Shown: positions 9,647 to 18,838, counted from the stretch's first letter. The stretch is DNA of 33,731 nucleotides from an uncultured Bacteroidota bacterium (GCA_903958045.1 CAJBRT010000002.1:1-33731), one strand, 5' to 3'. Made by a program: numbers and translations. Notes: generated from the letters alone by a model not told the origin.

Positions 9647-9862
9647 TCAATGATTGTATTCGCCTTTTAGGGCATAGTAGCCAAAAATACTCATGCCAAT
9701 AGCTATGGGAATAAATATGACTACAAATACACCCCATTGTACAACGGTATCGACACCAGGTTTTACTGCAATTTCATGCGCAGCCGCGCGTACTATAAAA
9801 TAAATGCATGCAGGACCTAATAATAGCCAAATGATGCCGGCAAGTTTTTTAATTTGATTCAT
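9647..9862 (-). CDS. Small two-TM membrane protein next to MFS transporter (DUF6814-like)
   Basis: A 71-residue inner-membrane protein with two hydrophobic helices (about 8-26 and 42-63) and short polar ends. From memory it resembles the small family listed as DUF6814, which often accompanies MHS-type transporters; this family name is tentative. It follows the MFS gene with an 11-bp gap on the same strand, so the two are almost certainly co-transcribed. Its position recalls the two-TM YjcH partner of the acetate permease ActP in Enterobacteria, although the proteins are unrelated in sequence as far as I can see. A role as a transporter accessory subunit is inference. Confidence 0.75.
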   Translation of the reverse strand: MNQIKKLAGIIWLLLGPACIYFIVRAAAHEIAVKPGVDTVVQWGVFVVIFIPIAIGMSIFGYYALKGEYNH

Positions 9863-9873
9863 AGCAAATATTT

Positions 9874-11400
9874 TTAATCGTGTTGGATATTAATTTTTGA
9901 ATCGAGATACAGGGTGCCAATAATCACAGAAACGGCGGCTACAATAATTGGGTATTGGAGTCCGGCAAGTGCATCTGCGGTGTACATAGTGGTTAGCAAT
10001 GTTGCAATAAAAGGCGTGAGGCCACCAAACACCCCATTCCCAATATGGTACGGTAACGACATGGAGGTATACCTAATTTTTGTTGGAAATAATTCCACTA
10101 AAAATGCAGCGATAGGACCATATACCATGGTTACATAAACGATCATTATAAATACAATGAGCACCATTTTCCAATAGACGCTATTCGCTAATACTTTGCT
10201 TATTTTAACAACGGGCTTTATAGTTGTTTGCATTGGATTCGCATATAAGGTATCGGTGGTGGTTGTGGTAACAATTGTGCCATCAGTGTAAGATTTTGTT
10301 GACAGTGCTGTTCGTACAAAATTTTGTGTATTAGGAATAGATACTGAATTAATTTTTGAAGTTGCAGCTGCTACCACTTCTGTTTTTGTAGCCGTATCAG
10401 AAAGGTCTAAAAGCCCTTTAAATAAAGGATTGTAGGTAACAACGGCAAGGAACATACCCACTAGCATAATCCATTTTCTGCCAATTTTATCACTCCACGA
10501 ACCAAACACCACAAATAGTGGTGTGCCAAATAAAATGGCCCAAATTAAAATGGTGCGCGACTGATCAAAATCTATTTTACAAACATTTTCAATAAATGAT
10601 TGCGCATAAAATTGACCGGTATACCACACTACGCCTTGTCCCATGGTTGCGCCAAAAAGCGCAAGCAACACCATCTTTAAATTTTCTTTATGGCCAAAAC
10701 TTTCTTTGAGTGGATTTGCAGAAATAGCGCCCTCCGATTTTAATTTAGAAAACAGCGGAGACTCCTGCATTTTTAAACGGATATAAATAGAAACACCCAC
10801 CAGTACAATTGAAAACAAAAATGGAATACGCCAACCCCATGCATTAAATTTTGCAATCGATACAGCAGGGTCAACATCTAAACTATGGCGCGTAAATAAA
10901 ATCACACTTAAGGAAACAAATAAACCCAGTGTTGCCGTTGTTTGAATCCATGAAGTATAATAACCTCTCCTACCAACTGGCGCATGTTCTGCCACATAAG
11001 TAGCTGCGCCGCCATATTCTCCACCTAGTGCAAGGCCTTGGAGTAAACGAAGCGTTAATACAATAATTGGCGCAGCAAATCCAATAGATTCGTAACTAGG
11101 CACGAGCCCAATCGCAAATGTTGATCCCCCCATTAATACAAGGGTTAATAAAAAAGTGTATTTACGACCTACTAAATCGCCAAGTCTTCCAAAAAAAAGT
11201 GCACCAAAAGGTCTTACAATAAAACCCGCTGCAAAAGTGGCTAATGTAGATAATAGCGCCGCCGTAGGATTTGTTTTAGGAAAAAATTGACCCGCAATAA
11301 CGGTAGCGAGGCTTCCAAAAATGTAAAAATCGTACCACTCAATTAAGGTACCCAGTGAAGAGGCAGTAATCACCTGCCAAATTTTATTTTCTTTTTTCAT
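9874..11400 (-). CDS. MHS-type MFS transporter with periplasmic insert
   Basis: A 508-residue twelve-helix transporter of the metabolite:H+ symporter branch (ProP/ShiA/KgtP-like). Diagnostic features are the N-terminal GTLIEWYDFYIFG, the cytoplasmic loop GRLGDLVGRKYTF between TM2 and TM3, RLLQGLALGGEYGGA in TM4, and SDKIGRKW between TM8 and TM9. An insertion of about 75 residues (roughly 328-402), rich in Ser/Thr/Lys with a TTTTTTDT run, separates TM9 and TM10. By MFS topology it faces the periplasm. The usual loop there is short. The substrate cannot be read from sequence. The divergent neighbour acs points to acetate or another short-chain acid (inference). The ATG start lies 155 bp from acs. 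Confidence 0.92.
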   Translation of the reverse strand: MKKENKIWQVITASSLGTLIEWYDFYIFGSLATVIAGQFFPKTNPTAALLSTLATFAAGFIVRPFGALFFGRLGDLVGRKYTFLLTLVLMGGSTFAIGLVPSYESIGFAAPIIVLTLRLLQGLALGGEYGGAATYVAEHAPVGRRGYYTSWIQTTATLGLFVSLSVILFTRHSLDVDPAVSIAKFNAWGWRIPFLFSIVLVGVSIYIRLKMQESPLFSKLKSEGAISANPLKESFGHKENLKMVLLALFGATMGQGVVWYTGQFYAQSFIENVCKIDFDQSRTILIWAILFGTPLFVVFGSWSDKIGRKWIMLVGMFLAVVTYNPLFKGLLDLSDTATKTEVVAAATSKINSVSIPNTQNFVRTALSTKSYTDGTIVTTTTTDTLYANPMQTTIKPVVKISKVLANSVYWKMVLIVFIMIVYVTMVYGPIAAFLVELFPTKIRYTSMSLPYHIGNGVFGGLTPFIATLLTTMYTADALAGLQYPIIVAAVSVIIGTLYLDSKINIQHD

Positions 11401-11464
11401 GTGCTAAACAATAGTGACAACAACTTACGTTAATGAAGGCATTTTTCCAATTTTTTACCCCCTC

Positions 11465-11486
11465 AATAAACGAACAAGCGTTTATT
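11465..11486. promoter_or_regulatory. 22-bp perfect palindrome between MFS gene and acs (candidate operator)
   Basis: The left arm AATAAACG (11465-11472) and right arm CGTTTATT (11479-11486) are exact reverse complements around the 6-bp centre aacaag. The site is in the middle of the divergent 155-bp region, about 64 bp from the MFS start and 69 bp from the acs start. It lies 1 bp upstream of a near-consensus -7 element for acs. Size and symmetry fit a dimeric repressor such as a TetR-family regulator. A terminator is excluded by the divergent layout. No regulator gene is adjacent. Confidence 0.55.
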
Positions 11487-11487
11487 A

Positions 11488-11495
11488 AATCTTTG
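11488..11495 (+). promoter_or_regulatory. Near-consensus -7 element for acs
   Basis: AATCTTTG differs from TAnnTTTG at one position. It lies 60 bp upstream of the acs ATG and 1 bp after the palindrome, so a protein bound to the palindrome would cover the spacer between -33 and -7. I see no TTG at the -33 distance. Weak evidence on its own. Confidence 0.3.
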
Positions 11496-11555
11496 CCTAA
11501 TAAATGAATAATAAAATAGTTAGTAACGTATATTTATGACTTCAAACGATCAGAC

Positions 11556-13493
11556 ATGACCTATCCTTATCAGCTTACAAGCTTTGACGCCTATAAAGAA
11601 GCCTATAAAAAAAGTATTGAAAACCCTGCTGCTTTTTGGGGCGAGATTGCAAATCATTTTACATGGCGTAAAAAATGGGATACCACACTTGAATGGAATT
11701 TTAAAGAACCAAAAGTTGAATGGTTCAAAGGCGGGAAATTAAATATTACCGAAAACTGTTTGGATAGACATATTCCTACCAAAGGACATTTACCTGCACT
11801 TATTTGGGAGCCCAATGCACCTGACGAAGCGGGACGTGTTTTAACGTATAGCAAACTCCTTGAAAAAGTTTGTCAATTTGCACAAGTACTTAAAAACAAT
11901 GGCGTTCAAAGAGGCGACCGTGTTTGTATTTACATGGGTATGATTCCAGAACTAGCTATTGCAGTGCTTGCCTGCGCGCGCATTGGCGCCATCCACTCTG
12001 TGGTGTTTGGTGGATTTTCGGCACAAAGTATTGCAGACCGTTTATTAGATGCGAGTGCTACTTTTATTGTTACCTGTGATGGTGCGTACAGAGGTGCCAA
12101 AGACATTCCATTAAAATCAGTGATTGATGATGCGCTTATTGGTAACAAAACCGTTAAACGAGTGATTGTAGCTACCCGTACACGCACGCCTGTTTCTATG
12201 ATTAAAGGACGCGACTGTTGGTGGGAGGATGAAATGAAACAAGTAGAAGAAAAAGGAATCACATTTATTGAGGCCGAAGAAATGGACGCAGAAGATCCTT
12301 TATTTATTCTATACACTTCGGGTTCTACTGGAAAACCAAAAGGCGTGGTACACACCTGTGGTGGTTATATGGTTTTTACCAACTACACATTTGTAAATGT
12401 ATTTCAGTACAAGCCTGGTCAAATTCATTTTTGTACCGCAGACATTGGTTGGATTACTGGACATAGTTATATTGTGTACGGACCATTAAGCGCCGGTGCT
12501 ACCACCTTATTATTTGAAGGCATTCCTACATGGCCTGATGCAGGAAGATTTTGGGATGTAGTAGATAAATACAAAGTCAATATTTTATACACGGCGCCAA
12601 CTGCCATCCGAAGTTTAATGGGTTTTGGTTTAGGCCCATTACAAGGAAAAAATTTATCTTCACTCGAAGTATTAGGAACCGTTGGTGAACCTATCAACGA
12701 AGAAGCATGGCACTGGTATGATCAAAATGTAGGCAAGGGTCGCTGTCCTATTGTAGACACTTGGTGGCAAACAGAAACGGGTGGTTGCCTCATTTCAAAT
12801 TTAGCTGGCATAACGCCTGCAAAGCCAAGCTGGGCAACACTTCCCATGCCAGGTCTTGAAATGGTATTAGTAGATGAAAATGGTAAAGAAGTAATCGCAG
12901 AAGGGGACGAGACCATCTCTGGAAACCTATGTATCAAATCGCCGTGGCCATCTATTTTGCGTACTACCTACGGCGATCATGAGCGTTGCAGAACCAACTA
13001 TTTTGCTACTTACGAGAACATGTATTTTACCGGCGATGGAGCCTTAAAAGATAAGGATGGATTTTTTAGAATTACTGGAAGAGTGGACGACGTTCTCAAT
13101 GTAAGTGGTCATAGAATTGGAACCGCCGAAATTGAAAACGCCATTAACATGCATGCCGGTGTGGTAGAAAGCGCGGTGGTAGGTTATCCGCATGACGTTA
13201 AAGGACAAGGTATCTATGCCTATGTAATATATGGTGGATCGCATGCACAGGACACACATGGTACTGGTGAACTTGTAAGAAAAGATATTTTACAAACCGT
13301 TACACGCATTATTGGAGCGATTGCAAAACCAGATAAAATACAATTTGTATCGGGTCTTCCAAAAACAAGAAGCGGTAAAATTATGCGCCGTATACTGCGC
13401 AAAATTGCGGAAGGTGAAACAGAAAATTTAGGCGATACAAGTACGCTATTAGACCCGGCTGTTGTAGACGAAATTAAAAACGGAAAATTATAG
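11556..13493 (+). CDS. acs: Acetyl-CoA synthetase
   Basis: An AMP-forming acetate-CoA ligase, 645 residues and full length, that activates acetate to acetyl-CoA in the cytoplasm. Visible motifs are the adenylate-forming P-loop YTSGSTGKPKGVVH, the aromatic TWWQTETGG block, the hinge region FRITGRVDDVLNVSGHRIGT, and the C-terminal PKTRSGKIMRRILRK, whose K608 is the lysine controlled by acetylation in the Salmonella enzyme. The start at 11556 gives the usual N-terminus (a YPYQLTSFDAYKEAYKKS-type opening). A seven-codon ORF (ATG at 11536) ends in a TGA that overlaps this ATG as ATGA. The gene converges on the DUF1501 gene with a 6-bp overlap and is divergent from the MFS transporter. Confidence 0.97.
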   Translation: MTYPYQLTSFDAYKEAYKKSIENPAAFWGEIANHFTWRKKWDTTLEWNFKEPKVEWFKGGKLNITENCLDRHIPTKGHLPALIWEPNAPDEAGRVLTYSKLLEKVCQFAQVLKNNGVQRGDRVCIYMGMIPELAIAVLACARIGAIHSVVFGGFSAQSIADRLLDASATFIVTCDGAYRGAKDIPLKSVIDDALIGNKTVKRVIVATRTRTPVSMIKGRDCWWEDEMKQVEEKGITFIEAEEMDAEDPLFILYTSGSTGKPKGVVHTCGGYMVFTNYTFVNVFQYKPGQIHFCTADIGWITGHSYIVYGPLSAGATTLLFEGIPTWPDAGRFWDVVDKYKVNILYTAPTAIRSLMGFGLGPLQGKNLSSLEVLGTVGEPINEEAWHWYDQNVGKGRCPIVDTWWQTETGGCLISNLAGITPAKPSWATLPMPGLEMVLVDENGKEVIAEGDETISGNLCIKSPWPSILRTTYGDHERCRTNYFATYENMYFTGDGALKDKDGFFRITGRVDDVLNVSGHRIGTAEIENAINMHAGVVESAVVGYPHDVKGQGIYAYVIYGGSHAQDTHGTGELVRKDILQTVTRIIGAIAKPDKIQFVSGLPKTRSGKIMRRILRKIAEGETENLGDTSTLLDPAVVDEIKNGKL

Positions 13494-14744
13494 CATCATT
13501 TTTAATGAAGCACCTGACCAGTCAGGAAATAAGTTGCCATTTGTTTTTAGCTGCAAGTGATTTTCTGCCACCGCACTAAACACGGCTCTAAAATCGGTGG
13601 TAACAGGCAGGTCTCTATTGTCTTCGAGGTTTTCTTTGGCAAGGCTTCCCATGTTACTATACACTTTTCCGCCGGCAACGTCATTTCCTAAAACAAATAG
13701 ACAGCTAGCTCTTCCATGATCTGTTCCACCAGTTCCATTTTGCGCCACGGTGCGGCCAAATTCTGTCATGGTCATAAGGGTAACTTCACTTTGACGTTCT
13801 CCTAAATCCTGCCAAAACGCGGCAATACTATCTGAAAAATCTTTTAGGTTGCGCGCAAAAATGCCATTTGTGGTACCCTGGTTAAAATGCGTATCCCAAC
13901 CACCACTTTCTGCAAAACCCACTTCGAGTCCAACATCCATTTTAATAAGTGTTGCGATTTGTTTTAATGAATTGCCCAGTGCCGAGTTTGGATATATGGC
14001 GCCATTAGCGGGCTGATAATTTTTAATATTATTAGACTTTAAAATTTTGAGTGCTTCAAAACTTTCTTTGCCTGTTTTATTAAGCAGCTCGTTTGTGGTT
14101 TGATCATAGAGCTCTTCAAATGAAGTGGCCGCCTTGCCCGCAGCCATTGGGTTGCCTTTTAATTGGATCGAAAAATCTTGTAAATTATTAATTGCAATGG
14201 CATCCACATCGCCATATAAACTACGCGGTAAAGAACTTGTTACACTCACCGCAGAAAACGGCGTAGGCGCATGATTTAGTAAGCCAACTGCTCTATTCAG
14301 CCAACCACTAGCGGTGCCTTTTGCAAACGGTGTACCCGACTCCATATAATCCTGTGCATCAAAATGACTTCTGGTCGTATTAGGGCTACCCACCCCATGC
14401 ACCACTGCTAAATTTTTTGAATTAAAATAGGGAAACAAACTTTTTAGTGAAGGGTGCATAGCGTGACGGTCGTCCAAATTAAATAAGCCACCTTCACCTG
14501 CGGTTGGACGCATAAATAAACCTGGCCTTGCAAGTTGTAAAGCAGGGTCTGCGAAGGGCGTTACAGCCATTAGGCCATCCATCGCACCGCGCTGAAAAAT
14601 ACAAACCAAGGTTTTATTTTTTTTATACATCGGAAGCATTTGCGTGCCCGCTGCTGCTTCTGTAATAAAACGGGGAAGCCCACTCATGCCAGTCGCAAAT
14701 AATGCAAGCGCACCCGATTTCATAAAAGCCCTTCTGTTTGCCAT
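13488..14744 (-). CDS. DUF1501 family exported protein
   Basis: A 418-residue protein of the DUF1501 family (alkaline-phosphatase-like fold by family knowledge, function unknown). The N-terminus MANRRAFMKSGALALFATG is a twin-arginine-type leader (RRAFMK followed by a hydrophobic stretch), so folded export is likely. Family blocks include CIFQRGAMDGL, HGVGSPNTTRSHFDAQDYMESGTP, the ESGGWDTH segment and the TEFGRTVAQNG...GTDHGRA segment near the C-terminus, whose Asp/His residues are candidate metal ligands. It starts 11 bp after the DUF1800 gene, so the two form an operon, an arrangement widespread in bacteria. The stop overlaps the end of acs by 6 bp. Confidence 0.93.
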   Translation of the reverse strand: MANRRAFMKSGALALFATGMSGLPRFITEAAAGTQMLPMYKKNKTLVCIFQRGAMDGLMAVTPFADPALQLARPGLFMRPTAGEGGLFNLDDRHAMHPSLKSLFPYFNSKNLAVVHGVGSPNTTRSHFDAQDYMESGTPFAKGTASGWLNRAVGLLNHAPTPFSAVSVTSSLPRSLYGDVDAIAINNLQDFSIQLKGNPMAAGKAATSFEELYDQTTNELLNKTGKESFEALKILKSNNIKNYQPANGAIYPNSALGNSLKQIATLIKMDVGLEVGFAESGGWDTHFNQGTTNGIFARNLKDFSDSIAAFWQDLGERQSEVTLMTMTEFGRTVAQNGTGGTDHGRASCLFVLGNDVAGGKVYSNMGSLAKENLEDNRDLPVTTDFRAVFSAVAENHLQLKTNGNLFPDWSGASLKMML

Positions 14745-14755
14745 TGTTATTATAT

Positions 14756-16684
14756 TTATTTGCGCTGAAACGCAGGTGAACCAATAATCACACCAACCAC
14801 CTGTGCCATACTTTTTAATAGCGTATTATTCATTTGCGCCATTGTTTCGTTTTGCATGTCTTGCATACCGCCGGTATCTTTTGTTGCGGATGCAATTTTT
14901 TGATCGATATTTTGTGCGCGCACAATAGACATAATGCGCTCCGAATTTTCTTTTTGATCGGTAACCGGTAGTAATAGTTTGGTATATATTTGAAGCGCTT
15001 CTTCTACACTTTCAGGTTCATGGTTTTGATTGAGGGCTAATAAATTGGTTTTGAAACCTGGTATTTTTTGCGCAGCAATCGCCATTCCAAAATTCATTCG
15101 ATTTAATAGTGAACCGGTATTGATCCAGAACGAAGCCCTATCCGGAAAACCGGTTGGCGCCTGATAAAAATAAAATTTTTGACCCATTTTTTCGGACCAG
15201 GTAAACACCTGATATGGTGCTGCTACTTCGGTACCCGTTGCGCGTACCGCACTCACGGCAAGTTCAAATGGAGATTTTATTTTTTCTTTTTCTTTGGCCT
15301 TGGCCCAAAAATCAGGATGCATCACCATGGACAATAGCACTTCTTTAATATCTCCCTTAGATGCTACAAATGTTTTGGTCATTTCGTTTACTACGGCTGT
15401 TGGCGGCTCGTCGGATATAAATTTAGCGGCCATTTTGGTTGCAATAAAACGCGCCGTGGCAGGGTGCGATGCAAGCATAGCAAGCGCTTCCATCCCTTCG
15501 TTGTATCCACCATTTACAGGAAAAGTTTTTCCGAGTATTGTTTTTGCATTTTCGTCATGCTTTTCGCCACTATATAAAAAACAATCTTCTACTTGAAGTC
15601 CTCTGCGCATAAGTTGATCTGGTGTGGCATTTGAAAATCTTTTCGCAAGTGGCCCTTCTTCATACATGGGTTTAACGCCCCAACCTGTTAACGCGCGCGC
15701 TAGTTCTGTTACATCAGATTGTGTGTATCCGCCATTCACGCCAAGGGTATGTAATTCCATCACTTCACGCGCATAGTTTTCATTTAAACCCTGCGATTTT
15801 CTTTTTTTAATTTGGGTTGTCATCTGATTTTCCATGGCATCCATTTTTTGCATAGAATCTTCAGAGACAGTTGCCGCTGCAAGCATTTTTTTAGCAGCAT
15901 TTAAATCGAGTAATCGCTGCGCTGCTTTTAATTGACGTTTCGCATACGCATTGTCATTGCTGATGCTTAATGCATTGTCTAAATAGAGTAGCATAGCCGG
16001 GTGCTTAGCAGTTGCAAAAAGGATTGATGAAAAATTATTTAAAACATTGGGCCTAATTGCATCGCGCTCATAGGGCAATACCAGTTGTTGCACCTGATTT
16101 TTTGTGAGTGACACATTAAAATGATTGAACCAAAAATCAGTTAAGACTTCTTGTAATTGCGCATCACTATACACCGCTCTAATTACTTTTTGATTGATCA
16201 GTTCGCGCTGTAATTCTTGAAGGGGTCTAAACCCATAATCGGTTTGTAATTTTTTGAGGGCTTCTCTATAAGCGGGTCTATCTGTTTTATCTACCGAGTC
16301 TTTATCGATATATCCTTTTGCAATGGCAAGCCTTAAAAGTTGTGCAGGCTGCAAATAAGTATTTACAATAGAATCGGTGGACATGGTAAGGGCAGAATAG
16401 CTAGAAAGCTTAACACGAACGGTCTCATTGTCTGGAACCGGTTGCAATTGTTCCAAAAACCAGTTTTCGAGTCCTTGCTTTACTACTTCTTCTACCTGGC
16501 CTGGCCTTGGACCAAACGTAAAGCGGTTAAGTAGGTGTAAGGCAGCTTCCTGCTCCGTTAAACCCGCCTTTTTATAGGGCATTTTAGGCGCTGGCTGTAT
16601 AAATGCCATTAAAAACAAAAAGCCAAACACAAATGCATACCCTAAGGCACGCTTATGTGTTTGGCTTGTAAGGTTAATCTTCAT
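14756..16684 (-). CDS. DUF1800 family exported protein
   Basis: A 642-residue protein of the DUF1800 family, function unknown. A short basic N-terminus is followed by a hydrophobic segment (about residues 14-30, AFVFGFLFLMAFIQPAP) that looks like a signal peptide or anchor. The family hallmark ALHLLNRFTFGPRPGQVEEV follows. The segments LTDFWFNHFNVSL, NYAREVMELHTLGVNGGYTQ and ALTGWG are also typical of DUF1800. It is the first gene of a two-gene operon with the DUF1501 protein (11-bp gap). The pair is known as a conserved secreted unit of unknown role, and the co-occurrence suggests that the proteins act together. Confidence 0.92.
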   Translation of the reverse strand: MKINLTSQTHKRALGYAFVFGFLFLMAFIQPAPKMPYKKAGLTEQEAALHLLNRFTFGPRPGQVEEVVKQGLENWFLEQLQPVPDNETVRVKLSSYSALTMSTDSIVNTYLQPAQLLRLAIAKGYIDKDSVDKTDRPAYREALKKLQTDYGFRPLQELQRELINQKVIRAVYSDAQLQEVLTDFWFNHFNVSLTKNQVQQLVLPYERDAIRPNVLNNFSSILFATAKHPAMLLYLDNALSISNDNAYAKRQLKAAQRLLDLNAAKKMLAAATVSEDSMQKMDAMENQMTTQIKKRKSQGLNENYAREVMELHTLGVNGGYTQSDVTELARALTGWGVKPMYEEGPLAKRFSNATPDQLMRRGLQVEDCFLYSGEKHDENAKTILGKTFPVNGGYNEGMEALAMLASHPATARFIATKMAAKFISDEPPTAVVNEMTKTFVASKGDIKEVLLSMVMHPDFWAKAKEKEKIKSPFELAVSAVRATGTEVAAPYQVFTWSEKMGQKFYFYQAPTGFPDRASFWINTGSLLNRMNFGMAIAAQKIPGFKTNLLALNQNHEPESVEEALQIYTKLLLPVTDQKENSERIMSIVRAQNIDQKIASATKDTGGMQDMQNETMAQMNNTLLKSMAQVVGVIIGSPAFQRK

Positions 16685-16736
16685 ATTCTATTAGAGCCGC
16701 TAAAACAGTAAAAGTTTAATCACTCTTACTATTTAT

Positions 16737-18794
16737 TTATGCATCCGCTTTTTTAGTGGCCACTTTGTATAAAATAGCGCCCATGGCTGCAAAAAACAAT
16801 GTACCTATTAAGAAGTATCCATTTTGAGAAACGCTATGCACAATGCCTTCTTCTAAACTAATAGATGCCAAAAACTTTTCACCAGCACTTGTGCCCGTTG
16901 CAAAAGCAATAAGCACTCCGGCAACAGCGCCACCGGCAACAAGTCCGGTTGCAAATAAAGAGCCCTTACTTAGGTCTTCGTCTTCGGCACTTGCAGCTGG
17001 CTTGTTTGCTTTTTTGTCTTTTGCTTCGACAATACCTCTAATGGCACCACCAATAAAAATAGGTAATGTAGTGGCTAATGGTAAATAAACACCAATCGCA
17101 AAGCTTAAAGATTTAATGCCACAAAGCTCCATGGTGATTGCTAAAAACACACCCACCACTACATATTGCCAATCTAAATTTTGAGACAAAATTCCTTTAA
17201 TTAAAGTAGCCATTAAGGTAGCCTGCGGTGCTGGATATTTATCAGAACCAATCGCGTGCTGAATACCCTGCTGCATCATTTCGGTGGTAGGACGATCTAA
17301 AAATTTAACCGTTAATCCAATCACAATCGATGAAACAATCGCTCCAACAAAAAGTGCAATTTGTTGATTGCGTGGTGTAGCCCCAACAATGTACCCACTT
17401 TTTAAATCTTGAGATGTAGCACCTGCGTTAGCAGCTGCAATACAAATCATACCACCTACCACAAGTACAAGTGGTTCAAATGCTTGGCCCGTCCAGCCTA
17501 CACTTAAAAATATTAAACTCGTTCCCATAACAGTAGCAATGGTCATACCACTAATGGGGTTATTAGAAGAACCAATGAGTCCTACAATGCGTGACGATAC
17601 GGTTACAAAAAGTGCACCAAATAAAATAACGAGCACACCAATTAATAATTTTTGTAAAATGCTTTCACCAGGCACTTGCGGTAATACAGCAATGAGCGCA
17701 ACAAGTGCTAAACTTCCAAAGCCCACTACTTTTAAACTCAAATCTTTTTCAGTTCTTAAAACCGCTGCTGCACTTGGGTCTTTACTAGATTGTAAAGAAG
17801 CAAAACTTCCTTTGATAGATTTAACAATCGTAGGAATGGTTTTTAATAAAGTAATGATACCACCCGCCGTTACAGCGCCAGCGCCTACTTGTCTGATATA
17901 GGCATAATAAATGGCTGCCGAATAATCATTAAACTGATGCGTTACCGGGTCCCATCCACCTTTACCACCTGGTTTTGCAAGATCCATCAAGTAGCCAAGT
18001 TTTACAAGTTGTGCCGCAATCACATCGGCAGGGACAAGGGTTGATAATAGCGGAATAAATACCATCCAACTAAGTACACTACCCGCAACGAGTACGCCTG
18101 CTATTTTTGGACCAATGATATAACCCACACCCATATATTCTGGTGTGATTTCACCACTTACTTTGGCTGAAGGAAAAAACTTATTGATTTGCTTTGTTGC
18201 ATAATACGGTGTTTCTGCAATTACATGGAATACCTTTTGCAAAATAGCATATGCAAATGCAACACCTAGTCCCCAAAAAGCTGTTTTTGCAAAATCGCCC
18301 CCTTTTTCACCGGCTTTTAAAACGTCGCCGCAAGCCGTTCCTTCGGGGTAAGGCAGGTTTTCATGTTCATTTACAATAAGCGCCTTACGAAGTGGAATCA
18401 TTAGGAGTGTACCTAGGAGTCCACCAATAATAGCAAGTATTAAAATGGTGAGGTAATTAAAATATTCGGCGCTATCTGGTGATGATAAAAACAAAAATCC
18501 AGGTAAGGTAAATGCAACACCCGCAGCAATACTTTCACCTGCAGATCCTGTGGTTTGAATGATATTATTTTCTAGTATCGTTGTTTTTAAAAACTTGCGT
18601 CCAAGCGTGATGGCTATTACTGCAATAGGAATAGAAGCTGATACGGTAAGCCCTGCTTTAAGTGCCAAATAAACAGTGGCAGCGCCAAAAATAACACCAA
18701 ATAAACTACCTACTAAAATAGATTTAACGGTTAGTTCTTTTACATTTTCTTCAGGTGCAATAAAGGGTTTAAAAACTTTTTTTTGCTCAGACAT
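16737..18794 (-). CDS. OPT family oligopeptide transporter
   Basis: A 685-residue polytopic inner-membrane transporter of the OPT superfamily, which imports oligopeptides (or metal-chelate compounds in some branches) with protons. Diagnostic blocks are SAGESIAAGVAFTLPGF near residue 90, the LPYPEGTACGDVLKAGEKGG loop near residue 150, and NNPISGMTIATV and ATSQDLKSGYIVGATPRNQQ in the middle. A charged cytoplasmic loop (AKDKKANKPAASAEDEDLSK) precedes the last helices. It lies 44 bp downstream of the POT-family gene on the same strand, so the two peptide importers are probably co-transcribed. Confidence 0.95.
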   Translation of the reverse strand: MSEQKKVFKPFIAPEENVKELTVKSILVGSLFGVIFGAATVYLALKAGLTVSASIPIAVIAITLGRKFLKTTILENNIIQTTGSAGESIAAGVAFTLPGFLFLSSPDSAEYFNYLTILILAIIGGLLGTLLMIPLRKALIVNEHENLPYPEGTACGDVLKAGEKGGDFAKTAFWGLGVAFAYAILQKVFHVIAETPYYATKQINKFFPSAKVSGEITPEYMGVGYIIGPKIAGVLVAGSVLSWMVFIPLLSTLVPADVIAAQLVKLGYLMDLAKPGGKGGWDPVTHQFNDYSAAIYYAYIRQVGAGAVTAGGIITLLKTIPTIVKSIKGSFASLQSSKDPSAAAVLRTEKDLSLKVVGFGSLALVALIAVLPQVPGESILQKLLIGVLVILFGALFVTVSSRIVGLIGSSNNPISGMTIATVMGTSLIFLSVGWTGQAFEPLVLVVGGMICIAAANAGATSQDLKSGYIVGATPRNQQIALFVGAIVSSIVIGLTVKFLDRPTTEMMQQGIQHAIGSDKYPAPQATLMATLIKGILSQNLDWQYVVVGVFLAITMELCGIKSLSFAIGVYLPLATTLPIFIGGAIRGIVEAKDKKANKPAASAEDEDLSKGSLFATGLVAGGAVAGVLIAFATGTSAGEKFLASISLEEGIVHSVSQNGYFLIGTLFFAAMGAILYKVATKKADA

Positions 18795-18838
18795 ATAGTT
18801 GGTTTTTTAAAAAAATTAAAATTGATTTTGATAGATTA

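Noticed and set aside
11465..11486. The acs-side palindrome as an intrinsic terminator.
   Set aside because: It lies between divergent start codons, is AT-rich with a weak stem, and has no following T-run in a useful orientation.
11930..12355. A 141-codon minus-strand open frame.
   Set aside because: It is antisense to the well-conserved acs core; low-complexity Ser/Ile content is typical of a shadow frame.
17539..17901. A 120-codon plus-strand open frame.
   Set aside because: It is antisense to the OPT transporter and has no independent features.
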